Assembly: GCF_013131805.1 (NCBI RefSeq)
Contig: NZ_JABJRC010000011.1
Span: 1-64,000 of the forward strand
DNA: 64,000 nucleotides
Direction: 5' to 3'
From: Kribbella sandramycini
GTDB taxonomy: Bacteria > Actinomycetota > Actinomycetes > Propionibacteriales > Kribbellaceae
Both the position numbers and the translations under genes were made by a program. The stretch's first letter is position 1. The number at the start of each line of letters is the position of its first letter. This document shows positions 8,684-17,320 of this stretch, piece by piece. The notes beneath the pieces were generated by a model. It was not told where the DNA came from and searched no databases. It saw only the letters and a program-made list of their open reading frames with translations.

Positions 8684-8922
8684 CCCCCCGCCGGACGTTG
8701 CACCTGATCGGCGCGATCGAGCTCACGACGTTGCTGCTGATGCTGGTCAACCTCGCCACCGTGCACGCGGAGTCCGTCTCCAGCACCCTCGGGCCACTGC
8801 ACGGCCTCGCCTACCTGACGAGCGTCGTCGCGGCGGTCCTGCTCCGCAACGGCAGCCATCGGACGTGGCTGCTGGCGCTGATCCCCGGGTTCGGCGGATT
8901 GCTGGCGGCTCGCTCGGCATGA
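8680..8922 (+). CDS. Small three-helix membrane protein
   Basis: The 80-residue product begins at a GTG inside the stop of the preceding gene (GTGA overlap). It has three hydrophobic segments, roughly residues 7-26, 37-58 and 62-77, and a basic N-terminus (TPRRTLHLIG), suggesting an inner-membrane protein with N-in topology. The HGLAYL stretch recalls DUF3817-type small membrane proteins, but the match is weak. A partner role with the upstream membrane protein is inferred from the overlap. Confidence 0.6.
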   Translation: MTPRRTLHLIGAIELTTLLLMLVNLATVHAESVSSTLGPLHGLAYLTSVVAAVLLRNGSHRTWLLALIPGFGGLLAARSA

Positions 8923-8925
8923 GAA

Positions 8926-8950
8926 GGCGCCCGGGGGTTGCCCGGGCGCC
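8926..8950. terminator. Bidirectional terminator between membrane protein and chitinase genes
   Basis: A perfect 10-bp stem GGCGCCCGGG with a 5-base loop GGTTG begins three bases after the stop at 8922 and lies 17 bases past the chitinase stop, so it can serve both converging genes. Confidence 0.7.
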
Positions 8951-8966
8951 GTCTGCAGAGGGGTGA

Positions 8967-10241
8967 TCAGCCGATGGTCTTGACCGCGGTGATCAGGGAG
9001 CCGTTGGCGGTGTCACCGGACAGCTCCCAGAAGAAGGCGCCGCCGAGACCCTGCTGGTTCGCGTAGGTCATCTTGCTGCGGATGGTGGCCGGGGTGTCGT
9101 AACCCCACCACTGGCCGTTGCAGAAGGCGTACGCCGTGCCGCCGACGGTGCCGGTGGACGGGCAGCGGGTCGAGATCAGCTTGTAGTCCTCGATGCCGGC
9201 TTCGTACTTGCCGGGTGCGGCGCCGGTCGCGCGGCCGCCGGGAGCGGCCTGGGTGACGCCGGTCCAGCCGCGGCCGTAGAAACCGATGCCGAGCAGCAGT
9301 TTCGAGGCCGGGATGCCCTTGCTCTTCAGCTTCTGGATCGCCGCGTCGCTGTGGAAGCCGGCCTGCGGGATGCCGTTGTACGACGTCAGCGGCGAGTGCG
9401 GGGCCGTCGGGCCCTGCGCGTTGAAGGCGCCGAAGTAGTCGTAGGTCATCGGCATGATCCAGTCGAGCTTGGGCGCCGCCGCGGCGTAGTTGGTGGCGTC
9501 GATCTTGCCGCCGTTGGTGCCGTCGGCGGTGATCGCCGCGGTGACCAGCGCCGAGGAGCCGAAGCGGTTCCGGAGCGCGGTGATCACGTTGTTGAACGCG
9601 TTCGGGCCGCTGTTGTCACAGCTCAGGCCACAGGCGTTCGGGTACTCCCAGTCGATGTCGATCCCGTCGAAGACATCGGCCCAGCGCGGGTCCTCGACCA
9701 GGCTGTAGCAGGAGTTGGCGAATGCGGTCGGGTTCTTCGCGGCCTCGGTGAACCCACCGGACCAGGTCCAGCCGCCGAACGACCAGACGACCTTGATGTT
9801 CGGGAACTCGCGCTTCAGCTTGCGGAGCTGGTTGAAGTTCCCGCGCAGGGCGCCGGCGTCCCAGGTGTCGGCGACGCCGTCGACCGAACCGGCCGCGTCG
9901 TACGCCTTGTCGTAGGCGGCGTAGGAGTCGCCCATCGTGCAGCGGCCGCCGGTGGTGTTACCGAAGGCGTAGACGATGTTGGTCAGCTTCGACGCCGAGC
10001 CGCTGGTCTTGATGTTCTTGACGTGGTAATTGCGGTCGTAGACCCCCCACTCGGTGAAGTAGCCGACGACGCGCTTGGCGGCCGCCGGGGCATTCACCGC
10101 GGCGGGCGCCTCGCGAACGGTCAGGGCGGACTGCTCGCTCGGCTCCACCTGGGGCGCGGCCGACGCGCCGACAGCCGGCAGCAGACCGGCTCCCAGCAGC
10201 GCGACCGCGGTCAGAGCGGATGAGACGGGGCGGTATCTCAT
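8967..10241 (-). CDS. Secreted GH18 chitinase
   Basis: This is a 424-residue glycoside hydrolase family 18 enzyme with a Sec signal peptide (about 1-30, ending VGASA) and a single TIM-barrel domain from VVGYFTEWGVYDRN. It carries the family active-site motif DGIDIDWEYP at about 192-201, with the catalytic acid Glu near 199, and the upstream SFGGWTWSGGF strand. The M-T-Y-D segment after MP and the terminal FFWELSGD also fit. There is no separate chitin-binding module, unlike many Streptomyces enzymes. The ATG at 10241 follows GGAGGA by seven bases. It should cleave chitin beta-1,4 links outside the cell. No DasR-type site was found upstream; an imperfect repeat AGAAA-N6-TTTCT lies at 10306-10321. 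Confidence 0.93.
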   Translation of the reverse strand: MRYRPVSSALTAVALLGAGLLPAVGASAAPQVEPSEQSALTVREAPAAVNAPAAAKRVVGYFTEWGVYDRNYHVKNIKTSGSASKLTNIVYAFGNTTGGRCTMGDSYAAYDKAYDAAGSVDGVADTWDAGALRGNFNQLRKLKREFPNIKVVWSFGGWTWSGGFTEAAKNPTAFANSCYSLVEDPRWADVFDGIDIDWEYPNACGLSCDNSGPNAFNNVITALRNRFGSSALVTAAITADGTNGGKIDATNYAAAAPKLDWIMPMTYDYFGAFNAQGPTAPHSPLTSYNGIPQAGFHSDAAIQKLKSKGIPASKLLLGIGFYGRGWTGVTQAAPGGRATGAAPGKYEAGIEDYKLISTRCPSTGTVGGTAYAFCNGQWWGYDTPATIRSKMTYANQQGLGGAFFWELSGDTANGSLITAVKTIG

Positions 10242-10433
10242 AGTTGATTCCTCCGGACGTGAATGCAGGGGCAACTGACCGCATCCTCCCCGGTACATCA
10301 GGTTAAGAAACGGAACTTTCTGAAGTAATTCGGCAACCGATTACCCTCCCAAACGCGTGATTGATTTTCAGTCTCTCGATGTCAGTGGCCGACCCCTTCC
10401 CCGGCAGCCCGAACACCTCTACGGTCGCGGGAC

Positions 10434-10449
10434 GTGAGAGCGCTCTCAC
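10434..10449. promoter_or_regulatory. Perfect 16-bp palindrome, LacI-type operator
   Basis: GTGAGAGCGCTCTCAC is fully palindromic around a central CG, the pattern of LacI/GalR-family operators such as those of cellulose and glucan regulators in actinomycetes. It ends 33 bases before the GTG of the CBM56 protein, where it would overlap the promoter. No LacI-family gene is present in the window. Confidence 0.65.
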
Positions 10450-10482
10450 TCCCTTGCTGCTTCCCGCCCCGGAGGTGTCCCC

Positions 10483-12810
10483 GTGAGTCCCCACAGATTC
10501 CGCCGAAGTCGCGCCCGCCGGCGCGCCGCCGTCATCGCGCTCGTGCTGGCCGTCTGCTCGACCCTCCTGGTAGGCGGCGTGGCGACGGCGGCCGACGAGT
10601 ACACGCAGTCCGTCAGCTCACTGAACGCGACGCAGGCCCAGATCAGCTTCACCCCGACCACGCCGGCCGTGTACGTCGACGTCCACTACATCGTCACCGG
10701 CCAGGGGCAGCAGAACTTCCGGATGGACCTCAGCGGCGGCACCTGGCGGAAGACGGTCAGCGGGCTGTCGTCGGGCACGGTCGTCGACTACTGGTTCACC
10801 TATGAGAAGAGCGGGCCGCAGTACGACACCCCGCATTTCAGCTACACCCACGGCGGCACGACCACCCCGACCGTCGCGACCCCGGCCTTCTCCCCCGCCG
10901 GCGGCAACTACGCGACCGCGCAGACGGTGACGATCGCGACGGCGACCGCGGGCGCGACCATCCGCTACACGACCGACGGGACGACGCCGACGGCGTCCTC
11001 GACCCTCTACAGCGGGCCGATCAGCGTCGCGACCTCGCGGACGATCAGCGCGATCGGCCTCAAGGCCGGATCGACGAACTCGGCCGTCGCGAGTGCGACG
11101 TACACGATCGGGAGTACGCCGATCAGCTGCACGACGCAGCCCGACGTCCCGAACTTCGGGCCGAACACCCGGATCTTCGACCCGAGCATGTCGAACACCG
11201 CCATCCAGGCCCAGCTCGATGCCGACTTCAACGCCCAGAAGGACACTCTGACCCACCAGATGGGCACCGGGCGGATCGCGCATCTGTTCAAACCCGGCGC
11301 CTACAGCGTGCACGACGACGTCGGCTACTACACCTCGGTCGCGGGCCTCGGCCAGAACCCGGGTGACGTCGTCATCAACGGCGCCATCACCGTCGACGCG
11401 TTCAACGAGTCCGACCAGGGCGTCGCGCTGCAGAACTTCTGGCGGTCCGCGGAGAACCTGGCCGTGAACCCGATCGGCGGCTCGAACCGCTGGGCGGTCG
11501 CGCAGGCGGCGCCGTTCCGCCGGATGGACATCCGCGGCAACCTGCAGCTCTACCCGGCCAGCTACGGCTTCGCCAGCGGCGGCTACATCGCCGACTCCAA
11601 GATCTCCGGACAGACGGCGTCCATCTCGCAGCAGCAGTGGTACACCCGCGACAGCAACCTCGGCAGCTGGGACGGCGGCGTCTGGAACATGGTCTTCTCC
11701 GGGACGCCGGGCGCCCCGCCGACCACGTTCCCGAACCCGCCCGAGACGACGCTCGCGACCACGCCGGTCTCCCGCGACGTCCCGTACCTCTACCTCGACA
11801 ACACCGGCAAGTACCGCGTCTTCACCCCGGCCCTGCGCACCAACGCCTCCGGCGCCAGCTGGGCGAACGGCTCCACCCCGGGGACGTCGATCCCGATGAG
11901 CCAGTTCTACGTCGTGAAGGCCGGCGACACCGCAGCCACGATCAACTCGGCGCTGGCCTCGGGCTGCAACCTGTTCTTCACGCCGGGCATCTACCACCTG
12001 AACCAGACGCTCAATGTGACCCGGCCGAACACCGTCGTCCTCGGGATCGGCTACCCGACCCTGATCCCGGACAACGGCGTCAACGCGATGCAGGTCGCCG
12101 ACGTCGACGGCGTCCGGATCAAGGGCATTCTGTTCGACGCCGGGACGACGAACTCCCAGGCGCTGCTCACGGTCGGCCCAGCCGGCTCGTCGGCGAACCA
12201 CGCCGCGAACCCGACCACCCTGCAGGACGTCTTCTTCCGGATCGGCGGCTACATCCCCGGCCACGCGACGACCAGCCTGATCGTCAACAGCAACCACACG
12301 ATCATCGACCACACCTGGGCCTGGCGCGCCGACCACGGGAACGCCGGCACCTGGGGCTGGACCGAGGCCACCGGCGACACCGGCGTGATCGTCAACGGCA
12401 ACAACGTGCTCGCCACCGGCCTGTTCGTCGAGCACTACCAGAAGACCCAGGTGATCTGGAACGGCCAGGGCGGCCGGACGATCTTCTTCCAGAACGAGAT
12501 GCCGTACGACGTCCCGAACCAGGCCAGCTGGAACCGGCCGAGCGGCCGCAACGGCTACGCGGCCTACAAGGTCGCCGACCACGTCACCTCCCACGAGGCA
12601 TGGGGCCTGGGCAGCTACAACTTCTTCAACGTCAATCCGTCGGTCAGCGCCTACAACGCCTTCGAGGCGCCGGTGAACGCCGGTGTCCGCTTCCACTCGC
12701 TCTGCACCGTCTCGCTCAACTACAAGGGCACGATCACGCACGTCATCAACGACACCGGCGGCGTCACCCCACCCGGCACCGTCCCGGTGAACGTGGTCAG
12801 TTATCCCTGA
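10483..12810 (+). CDS. Secreted CBM56 / chitobiase-C-like / beta-helix protein
   Basis: The 775-residue protein has an Arg-rich signal peptide (about 1-37). Residues about 38-125 resemble CBM56, a beta-1,3-glucan-binding module (YVDVHYIVTGQGQQNFRMDL through VVDYWFTYEKSGPQYDTPHF). Residues about 127-208 form a chitobiase-C/Fn3-like repeat (ATIRYTTDGTTPTASSTLYSG). Residues about 215-770 are a right-handed beta-helix of the pectate-lyase-3/GH55-like type; homologues are often labelled 'adenylyl cyclase' or 'coagulation factor 5/8', labels I consider historical. The GTG at 10483 follows GGAGGTG. Degradation of beta-1,3-glucan (fungal wall or laminarin) is inferred from CBM56. The perfect palindrome upstream suggests sugar-controlled repression. 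Confidence 0.75.
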   Translation: MSPHRFRRSRARRRAAVIALVLAVCSTLLVGGVATAADEYTQSVSSLNATQAQISFTPTTPAVYVDVHYIVTGQGQQNFRMDLSGGTWRKTVSGLSSGTVVDYWFTYEKSGPQYDTPHFSYTHGGTTTPTVATPAFSPAGGNYATAQTVTIATATAGATIRYTTDGTTPTASSTLYSGPISVATSRTISAIGLKAGSTNSAVASATYTIGSTPISCTTQPDVPNFGPNTRIFDPSMSNTAIQAQLDADFNAQKDTLTHQMGTGRIAHLFKPGAYSVHDDVGYYTSVAGLGQNPGDVVINGAITVDAFNESDQGVALQNFWRSAENLAVNPIGGSNRWAVAQAAPFRRMDIRGNLQLYPASYGFASGGYIADSKISGQTASISQQQWYTRDSNLGSWDGGVWNMVFSGTPGAPPTTFPNPPETTLATTPVSRDVPYLYLDNTGKYRVFTPALRTNASGASWANGSTPGTSIPMSQFYVVKAGDTAATINSALASGCNLFFTPGIYHLNQTLNVTRPNTVVLGIGYPTLIPDNGVNAMQVADVDGVRIKGILFDAGTTNSQALLTVGPAGSSANHAANPTTLQDVFFRIGGYIPGHATTSLIVNSNHTIIDHTWAWRADHGNAGTWGWTEATGDTGVIVNGNNVLATGLFVEHYQKTQVIWNGQGGRTIFFQNEMPYDVPNQASWNRPSGRNGYAAYKVADHVTSHEAWGLGSYNFFNVNPSVSAYNAFEAPVNAGVRFHSLCTVSLNYKGTITHVINDTGGVTPPGTVPVNVVSYP

Positions 12811-12821
12811 CCCCATCCGCC

Positions 12822-12856
12822 CGCGGCCCGGATCAGCCCACCTGATCCGGGCCGCG
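12822..12856 (+). terminator. Intrinsic terminator after the beta-helix protein gene
   Basis: A perfect 15-bp stem (CGCGGCCCGGATCAG and its complement) around a 5-base loop CCCAC starts 11 bases after the stop codon. Confidence 0.75.
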
Positions 12857-12887
12857 CCCGCCTGCTTCGACGCTCAGAAGACTTGTT

Positions 12888-12901
12888 TTCGGTCCACCGA
12901 A
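12888..12901. promoter_or_regulatory. Palindrome before the metal-uptake operon, candidate MntR site
   Basis: TTCGGT-CC-ACCGAA is a perfect 14-bp palindrome ending 16 bases before the ATG of the metal-binding lipoprotein. The operon ends with a DtxR/MntR-type gene, so autoregulated metal-dependent repression at this site is a plausible reading. The motif differs from the textbook DtxR box. Confidence 0.45.
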
Positions 12902-12917
12902 CTCTTAGATTCGGGGG

Positions 12918-13823
12918 ATGAAGAACTGGGGCCTGTCGTTGGTGGTCGTGGTGGCGTTGCTGACCGGGTGCACGCTGCCCGGCGGGGCCGCCGCGAAGGA
13001 CGGGCGGCCGGTCGTGCTGACGACGTTCACGGTGCTGGCCGATATCGCGCGGAACGTCGCGGGCGACCACCTGGCGGTGGAGTCGATCACCAAGGTCGGA
13101 GCCGAGATCCACGGCTACGAGCCGACGCCGGGTGATATCGCGAAGGCCTCGAAGGCCGCGCTGATCCTGGACAACGGGCTGAACCTGGAGTCCTGGTTCG
13201 CGAAATTCGTCGAGAGCGCGGATGCGCCGCACGCGGTGGTCTCGGAGGGCGTCCAGCCGCTCGACATCACCCAGGACGCCTACGCCGGGAAGCCCAACCC
13301 GCACGCGTGGATGAGCCCGCTGAACGTGCGCACGTACGTCGACAACATCGTCAAGGCGTTCGAGAAGCTCGACCCGGAGCACGCGGCCGACTACGCGGCC
13401 AACGGGAAGGCCTACCAGGCGAAACTGCAGACCGTGCAGAACGAGTTGGTCAAGGGTCTGGCCGGGCTGCCGAAGAACGAGCGCGCGCTGGTCACCTGCG
13501 AGGGCGCCTTCTCGTACTTGGCGCGGGACGCCGGGCTGACCGAGAAGTACATCTGGCCGGTGAACGCCGAGCAGCAGGCGACGCCGCAGCAGATCTCCTC
13601 GACGATCGAGTTCGTCAAGGCGGACAAGGTGCCCGCGGTGTTCTGCGAGTCGACGGTGTCGGACAAGCCGATGCAGCGGGTGGTCGACGCGACCGGGGCG
13701 AAGTACGGCGGCGTCCTGTACGTCGACTCGCTGTCCGAGGCGGACGGCCCGGTGCCGACGTACCTCGACCTGATCCGGCACGACGCGGCGACGATCGTCG
13801 CCGGGCTGACGGGCCGTCCATGA
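12918..13823 (+). CDS. Manganese/zinc ABC transporter substrate-binding lipoprotein
   Basis: This 301-residue cluster-9 (TroA/SitA/ZnuA) metal-binding protein has a lipobox LLTGC at about residue 18. Ligand-like residues are His in AEIHGYEPTP, His in NPHAWMSP, Glu in CEGAFSYL and Asp in YVDSLS, the usual two-His, Glu, Asp set for Mn2+ (or Fe2+/Zn2+). It lacks the His-rich loop seen in dedicated zinc proteins, which favours manganese. GGGGG precedes the ATG. The ATPase gene overlaps its stop (ATGA). A palindrome at 12888-12901 probably marks metal-dependent repression by the operon's own regulator. Confidence 0.88.
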   Translation: MKNWGLSLVVVVALLTGCTLPGGAAAKDGRPVVLTTFTVLADIARNVAGDHLAVESITKVGAEIHGYEPTPGDIAKASKAALILDNGLNLESWFAKFVESADAPHAVVSEGVQPLDITQDAYAGKPNPHAWMSPLNVRTYVDNIVKAFEKLDPEHAADYAANGKAYQAKLQTVQNELVKGLAGLPKNERALVTCEGAFSYLARDAGLTEKYIWPVNAEQQATPQQISSTIEFVKADKVPAVFCESTVSDKPMQRVVDATGAKYGGVLYVDSLSEADGPVPTYLDLIRHDAATIVAGLTGRP

Positions 13824-14560
13824 CCGCGGCGATCGAGGTCAGCGGGCTGTCGGTCCGGTACGGCGAGATCCGGGCGCTCGAGGACGTCGACCTGAAACTC
13901 GACGCCGGCCGGGTGACCGGTCTGATCGGGATGAACGGCTCCGGGAAGTCGACGCTGTTCAAGGCGATGATGGGGATCGTCCGGCCCGATCAGGGCGAGG
14001 TCCGGATCGCGGGCCGGACCGCCGCCGAGGCGCGGAAGCACGGCACGATCGCGTACGTCCCGCAGAGCGAGGACGTCGACTGGAACTTCCCGGTCTCGGT
14101 GCACGACGTGGTGATGATGGGCCGCTACAGCCACCTCGGCTGGACGCGGCGGCCCGGCCGCGCCGACCGGGTCGCAGTCGCGGAGGCACTCGACCGCGTC
14201 GAGCTGAGCGAGTACGCCGGGCGCCAGATCGGCCAGTTGTCCGGTGGGCAGCGGCGGCGCGCGTTCGTCGCCCGCGGGATCGCGCAGGAGGCGGGAATCC
14301 TGTTTCTCGACGAGCCGTTCGCCGGGGTCGACAAACGCTCCGAGGCGACGATCGTGCGGCTGCTCCGGGAGCTGGCCGCCGACGGGCGGACGATCCTGGT
14401 CTCCACCCACGACCTGCACGCGCTGCCCGAGCTGGCCGACGAGGCGATCCTGTTGCTGCGCCGGATTCTCTTCCAGGGTTCGGTTTCGGAGGCGCTGCGC
14501 CCCGAGAGCCTGGCCCGCTGCTTCGGTCTCGATCCGCTCGAACAGGACGCCGTGTCATGA
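13820..14560 (+). CDS. Manganese/zinc ABC transporter ATP-binding protein
   Basis: The 246-residue ATPase has Walker A GMNGSGKST (about 37-45), the Q-loop in YVPQSEDVDWNFP, the signature LSGGQRRRAFVARG, Walker B ILFLDEPFAGVD and the switch His in VSTHDLHAL. The VPQ followed by DWNFP is typical of metal-chelate (cluster 9) ATPases. It starts at an ATG overlapping the binding-protein stop and its own TGA overlaps the permease ATG, so all three transporter genes are translationally coupled. It powers import of the metal delivered by the lipoprotein. Confidence 0.92.
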   Translation: MTAAIEVSGLSVRYGEIRALEDVDLKLDAGRVTGLIGMNGSGKSTLFKAMMGIVRPDQGEVRIAGRTAAEARKHGTIAYVPQSEDVDWNFPVSVHDVVMMGRYSHLGWTRRPGRADRVAVAEALDRVELSEYAGRQIGQLSGGQRRRAFVARGIAQEAGILFLDEPFAGVDKRSEATIVRLLRELAADGRTILVSTHDLHALPELADEAILLLRRILFQGSVSEALRPESLARCFGLDPLEQDAVS

Positions 14561-15426
14561 CCTTGCTCGATCTGCTGCTCGAACCGCTGTCCTACGACTT
14601 CATGGTCCGGGCCCTCGTCACGACGGTCGTGGCCGCGGTGGTTTGCGCTGTCCTGTCCTGCTGGCTGGTGCTGATCGGTTGGTCGCTGCTGGGCGACGCC
14701 GTGTCGCACGCCGTCCTGCCGGGGGTCGTGATCGCGTACGTGTTCGGTCTGCCGTTCGGCGTCGGCGCAGTGGTGTTCGGGTTCCTCGCGGTCGGGCTGA
14801 TCGGCGCGATCCGCAGTACCAGCCGCGTGAAGGAGGACGCCGTGATCGGGATCGTCTTCACGACGCTCTTTGCGCTGGGGCTGGTGCTGATCTCCGTGGT
14901 CCCGAGTCAGACCGATCTGAACCACATCATCTTCGGCAACATCCTCGGCATCTCGCAGTCGGATCAGTTGCAGATCGGCGTGCTGGCGGCGGTCGCGCTG
15001 GTCGTCTTGCTGGTCAAGCGGCGGGATCTTACGCTCTACGCGTTCGACCCGGTGCACGCGCACGCGATCGGGCTGTCACCGCGCCGGCTCGGCGGACTGC
15101 TGCTCGGCGTCCTCGCGCTGACCGCGGTCGTCGCGCTGCAGGTGGTCGGAGTCATCCTGGTGGTCGCGATGCTGATCATCCCCGGGGCGACGGCGTACCT
15201 GCTGACCGATCGGTTCACCCGGATGTTGTGGATCGCGCCGCTGCTGTCGGCGACCAGCTCGGTGATCGGGATCTACCTCAGCTACTGGCTGGACGCCGCG
15301 TCCGGCGGGCTCGTCGTCGTCACGCAAGGCGTCACGTTCGGGCTGGTCCATCTCTTCGGTCCGCGGCGCGGCCTGGTGCCCACGTATCTGGCAAGCTGGT
15401 CGCGGCGAGCGGTCGCGAACGGATGA
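14557..15426 (+). CDS. Manganese/zinc ABC transporter permease
   Basis: The 289-residue ABC-3-type permease has eight or nine membrane segments and the family pattern GWSLLGDAVSHAVLPGVVIAY near residue 45. The region GLSPRRLGGLLLGVLALTAVVALQVVGVILVVAMLIIPGAT, given here as positions about 170-210, is characteristic of ZnuB/SitC/MntB permeases. It forms the membrane channel of the transporter. The ATG overlaps the ATPase stop by four bases, and the MntR-type gene begins 14 bases after its stop. Confidence 0.92.
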   Translation: MTLLDLLLEPLSYDFMVRALVTTVVAAVVCAVLSCWLVLIGWSLLGDAVSHAVLPGVVIAYVFGLPFGVGAVVFGFLAVGLIGAIRSTSRVKEDAVIGIVFTTLFALGLVLISVVPSQTDLNHIIFGNILGISQSDQLQIGVLAAVALVVLLVKRRDLTLYAFDPVHAHAIGLSPRRLGGLLLGVLALTAVVALQVVGVILVVAMLIIPGATAYLLTDRFTRMLWIAPLLSATSSVIGIYLSYWLDAASGGLVVVTQGVTFGLVHLFGPRRGLVPTYLASWSRRAVANG

Positions 15427-15440
15427 CGGGGAGGCGAGCA

Positions 15441-16100
15441 GTGGCGGAGACGCAGGTGACCGAGAACTACCTGAAGGTCGTCTGGAACGCACGCGAATGG
15501 TCCGACGGTCCCGTGACGGTCGGCGTCCTCGCCGCGCGGCTCGGCCTGGCGCCGTCGTCGGTGTCCGGCGCGGTCCGCAAACTCACCGAGCGCGGCCTGC
15601 TGACGCACGCGCGGTACGGCGATATCGAGCTCACCGATCAGGGGCAGCGGCTCGCGCTGGCGACCGTCCGCAAGCATCGGCTGATCGAGACGTTCCTGGT
15701 CGAGTACCTCGGCTACACCTGGGACGAGGTCCACGACGAGGCCGAGATCCTCGAGCACGCGGTCTCCGACACCTTCACCGAACGTCTCGCCGCCAAACTC
15801 GGCGAACCCGACCACGACCCGCACGGCGACCCGATCCCGCGCGCCGACGGCACCCTCGCCGCCGCCGACCACCCGGCCCTGGACACCATCGAACCCGGCC
15901 GCACCGTCCGCGTCGCCCGCGTCTCCGACGAGGACCCCGACCTCCTCCGCCACCTCGCCGAACTCGGCCTCACCATCGGAACCGCCCTCCACGTCCACCG
16001 CCGCCAAGACGCCATCGGCACCATCGACGTCGACTACAACGGCGCCTGCCACATCCTCGGCCTCCCCGCCGCCCGCTCCATCCGGGTAACCGCCAACTGA
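15441..16100 (+). CDS. DtxR/MntR-family metal-dependent transcriptional regulator
   Basis: The 219-residue protein has an N-terminal winged helix (TENYLKVVWNAREW, LAARLGLAPSSVSGAVRKL), a metal-binding/dimerisation domain with conserved HRLIETFLVEYLGYTWDEVHDEAEILEHAVSD, and a C-terminal SH3-like FeoA domain from about 145 (VARVSDEDPDLLRHLAELGL). I use the GTG at 15441 because GGGGAGG lies six bases upstream; an in-frame ATG at 15423 overlaps the permease stop and has no such site. Encoded last in the transporter operon, it most likely represses that operon when Mn2+ (or Fe2+) is plentiful. The Nramp gene at 50774 could be a second target. Confidence 0.9.
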   Translation: MAETQVTENYLKVVWNAREWSDGPVTVGVLAARLGLAPSSVSGAVRKLTERGLLTHARYGDIELTDQGQRLALATVRKHRLIETFLVEYLGYTWDEVHDEAEILEHAVSDTFTERLAAKLGEPDHDPHGDPIPRADGTLAAADHPALDTIEPGRTVRVARVSDEDPDLLRHLAELGLTIGTALHVHRRQDAIGTIDVDYNGACHILGLPAARSIRVTAN

Positions 16101-16153
16101 CAACTTGCGGCCACCCGCTCCCGGCGGCCGACCGACCGCCGTACGTTCGTAGG

Positions 16154-16919
16154 GTGACCATCTCGCGGACAATCGTTGCCTTGGGCCTCTTGTTGCTGAC
16201 CGCCTGTTCAGGGCCGGCCGATCAGCCACGCACCGAGCCGACCGCGACCCCCACTCCGGCCACCACGACACCCGCGCCGACACCGGGTGTGCAGTTGGTC
16301 GCCTGGGCGGATGGGATGTGCGACGGCATCGACCAGTTGGCTGCAGCTGACCGCTGACGCCTTCACCGCGCTGGAGCCGACGGGCAACCCGGCCGCCGAC
16401 CGATTGACCGCGCAGTACAAGACCGCCCTGGGCAAAGCGGTCCCGAAGATCGAAGCCCTGGCTGGTGAACCGCAGGACGCCTTCCGGCGCGACGACGCCG
16501 AGGCCGTCCGCGTGACCCGCCAACTGGCAACGCTGATCACCGCCATCAAACCAGCCGGACCAGACCTCGCCGCGCTGGTGAAGACCGACCCGATGATCGC
16601 CCTCGCCTATCGCCGAGCCCCCACCTGCAAGCCTGCCGGCCAGGCCCTCCCGATCGCCGACGACGGCCAGAACTACGCGGCCTGCGCCGACGGCACATGC
16701 GTCGTCCTGATCAAGAAGTCCGCCGCCTTCACCGTCCGAGGCACGCGCATCACCGTCAGCGTTGCCGGCGGCACCGTGAGTATCGGCAACCGCACCTCCG
16801 ATGGCGGCGGCTTCTCGACGAACGTCGGCGGCAAGGCCGGCTGGGGCAGCGCCGGTTCGATGACCAACGCGACCCCGCTCGGCCTCAACGGCAGCACCGC
16901 CGTCCTTCGCATCACCTAA
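16154..16919 (+). pseudogene. Lipoprotein of unknown function, broken by a +1 frameshift
   Basis: Two overlapping frames together make one lipoprotein. The first (16154-16357, GTG start) encodes VTISRTIVALGLLLLTACSG, a lipobox LTAC, a Pro/Thr-rich linker and the start of a domain (WADGMCDGIDQLAAADR) before a stop. The second, in the next frame, continues with TADAFTALEPTGNPAADRL and runs to 16919 as a coherent coding sequence with a Gly-rich C-terminus. Removing one base near 16340-16357, where GCTGAC is repeated, would join them. This may be a real mutation or a sequencing error. No known function; cell-surface location is inferred. Confidence 0.65.
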
Positions 16920-16938
16920 CCGGACGCAGACCGTCCGG
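16920..16938 (+). terminator. Short hairpin after the lipoprotein gene
   Basis: CCGGACG-CAGAC-CGTCCGG directly follows the stop codon. The 7-bp stem is perfect but short, so termination strength is uncertain. Confidence 0.4.
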
Positions 16939-16960
16939 AATGCCGGGTAGCGTCCCAGTC

Positions 16961-17320
16961 ATGGCTATTGCGATGTATCCCAGCTTCGTCCTGGACTGCC
17001 CCGACCCGGCCGCGCTCGCCGCCTTTTACGGCGAGCTCCTCGGCTGGACGGTGAAAGCCGACGGCAAGTGGGCGGAGATCCGGCCCGAGGACGGCAGCAA
17101 TGTGATCTGTTTCCAGGGCGTCGAGAACTTCAAACCGCCCGCCTGGCCCGGCCAGGACAACCCCCAGCAGATGCACCTCGACGTCATGGTCCGCGACCTC
17201 GACGAAGCCGAACCCGAAGTCCTCGCCCTCGGCGCCGCCAAACCCGCCCACCAGCCCGGCACCACCTTCCGCGTCTTCCTCGACCCCGCCGGCCACCCCT
17301 TCTGCCTCTGCGTCTCCTGA
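16961..17320 (+). CDS. VOC-family (glyoxalase/bleomycin-resistance-like) protein
   Basis: This 119-residue single-module protein has the beta-alpha-beta-beta-beta layout of the vicinal-oxygen-chelate superfamily: SFVLDCPDPAALAAFYGELLGW, then MHLDVMVRDLDEAEPEVLALGA and FRVFLDPAGHPFCLC. His in MHLDV and the acidic residues around VFLDPAGHPF fit the usual metal positions. Many actinomycetes encode dozens of such proteins and the substrate cannot be deduced. The chosen ATG at 16961 gives the standard start; an in-frame ATG 21 bases upstream is less likely. The gene appears monocistronic. Confidence 0.8.
   Translation: MAIAMYPSFVLDCPDPAALAAFYGELLGWTVKADGKWAEIRPEDGSNVICFQGVENFKPPAWPGQDNPQQMHLDVMVRDLDEAEPEVLALGAAKPAHQPGTTFRVFLDPAGHPFCLCVS

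Noticed and set aside
10242..10433. DasR-type (dre) site for the chitinase gene
   Set aside because: No ACTGGTCTAGACC-like sequence was found in the interval; only the weak AGAAA-N6-TTTCT repeat is present.
10618..12816. Long minus-strand frame opposite the CBM56 beta-helix gene
   Set aside because: Its product is a repetitive Arg/Val/Asp-rich sequence with no domain, typical of an antisense shadow.
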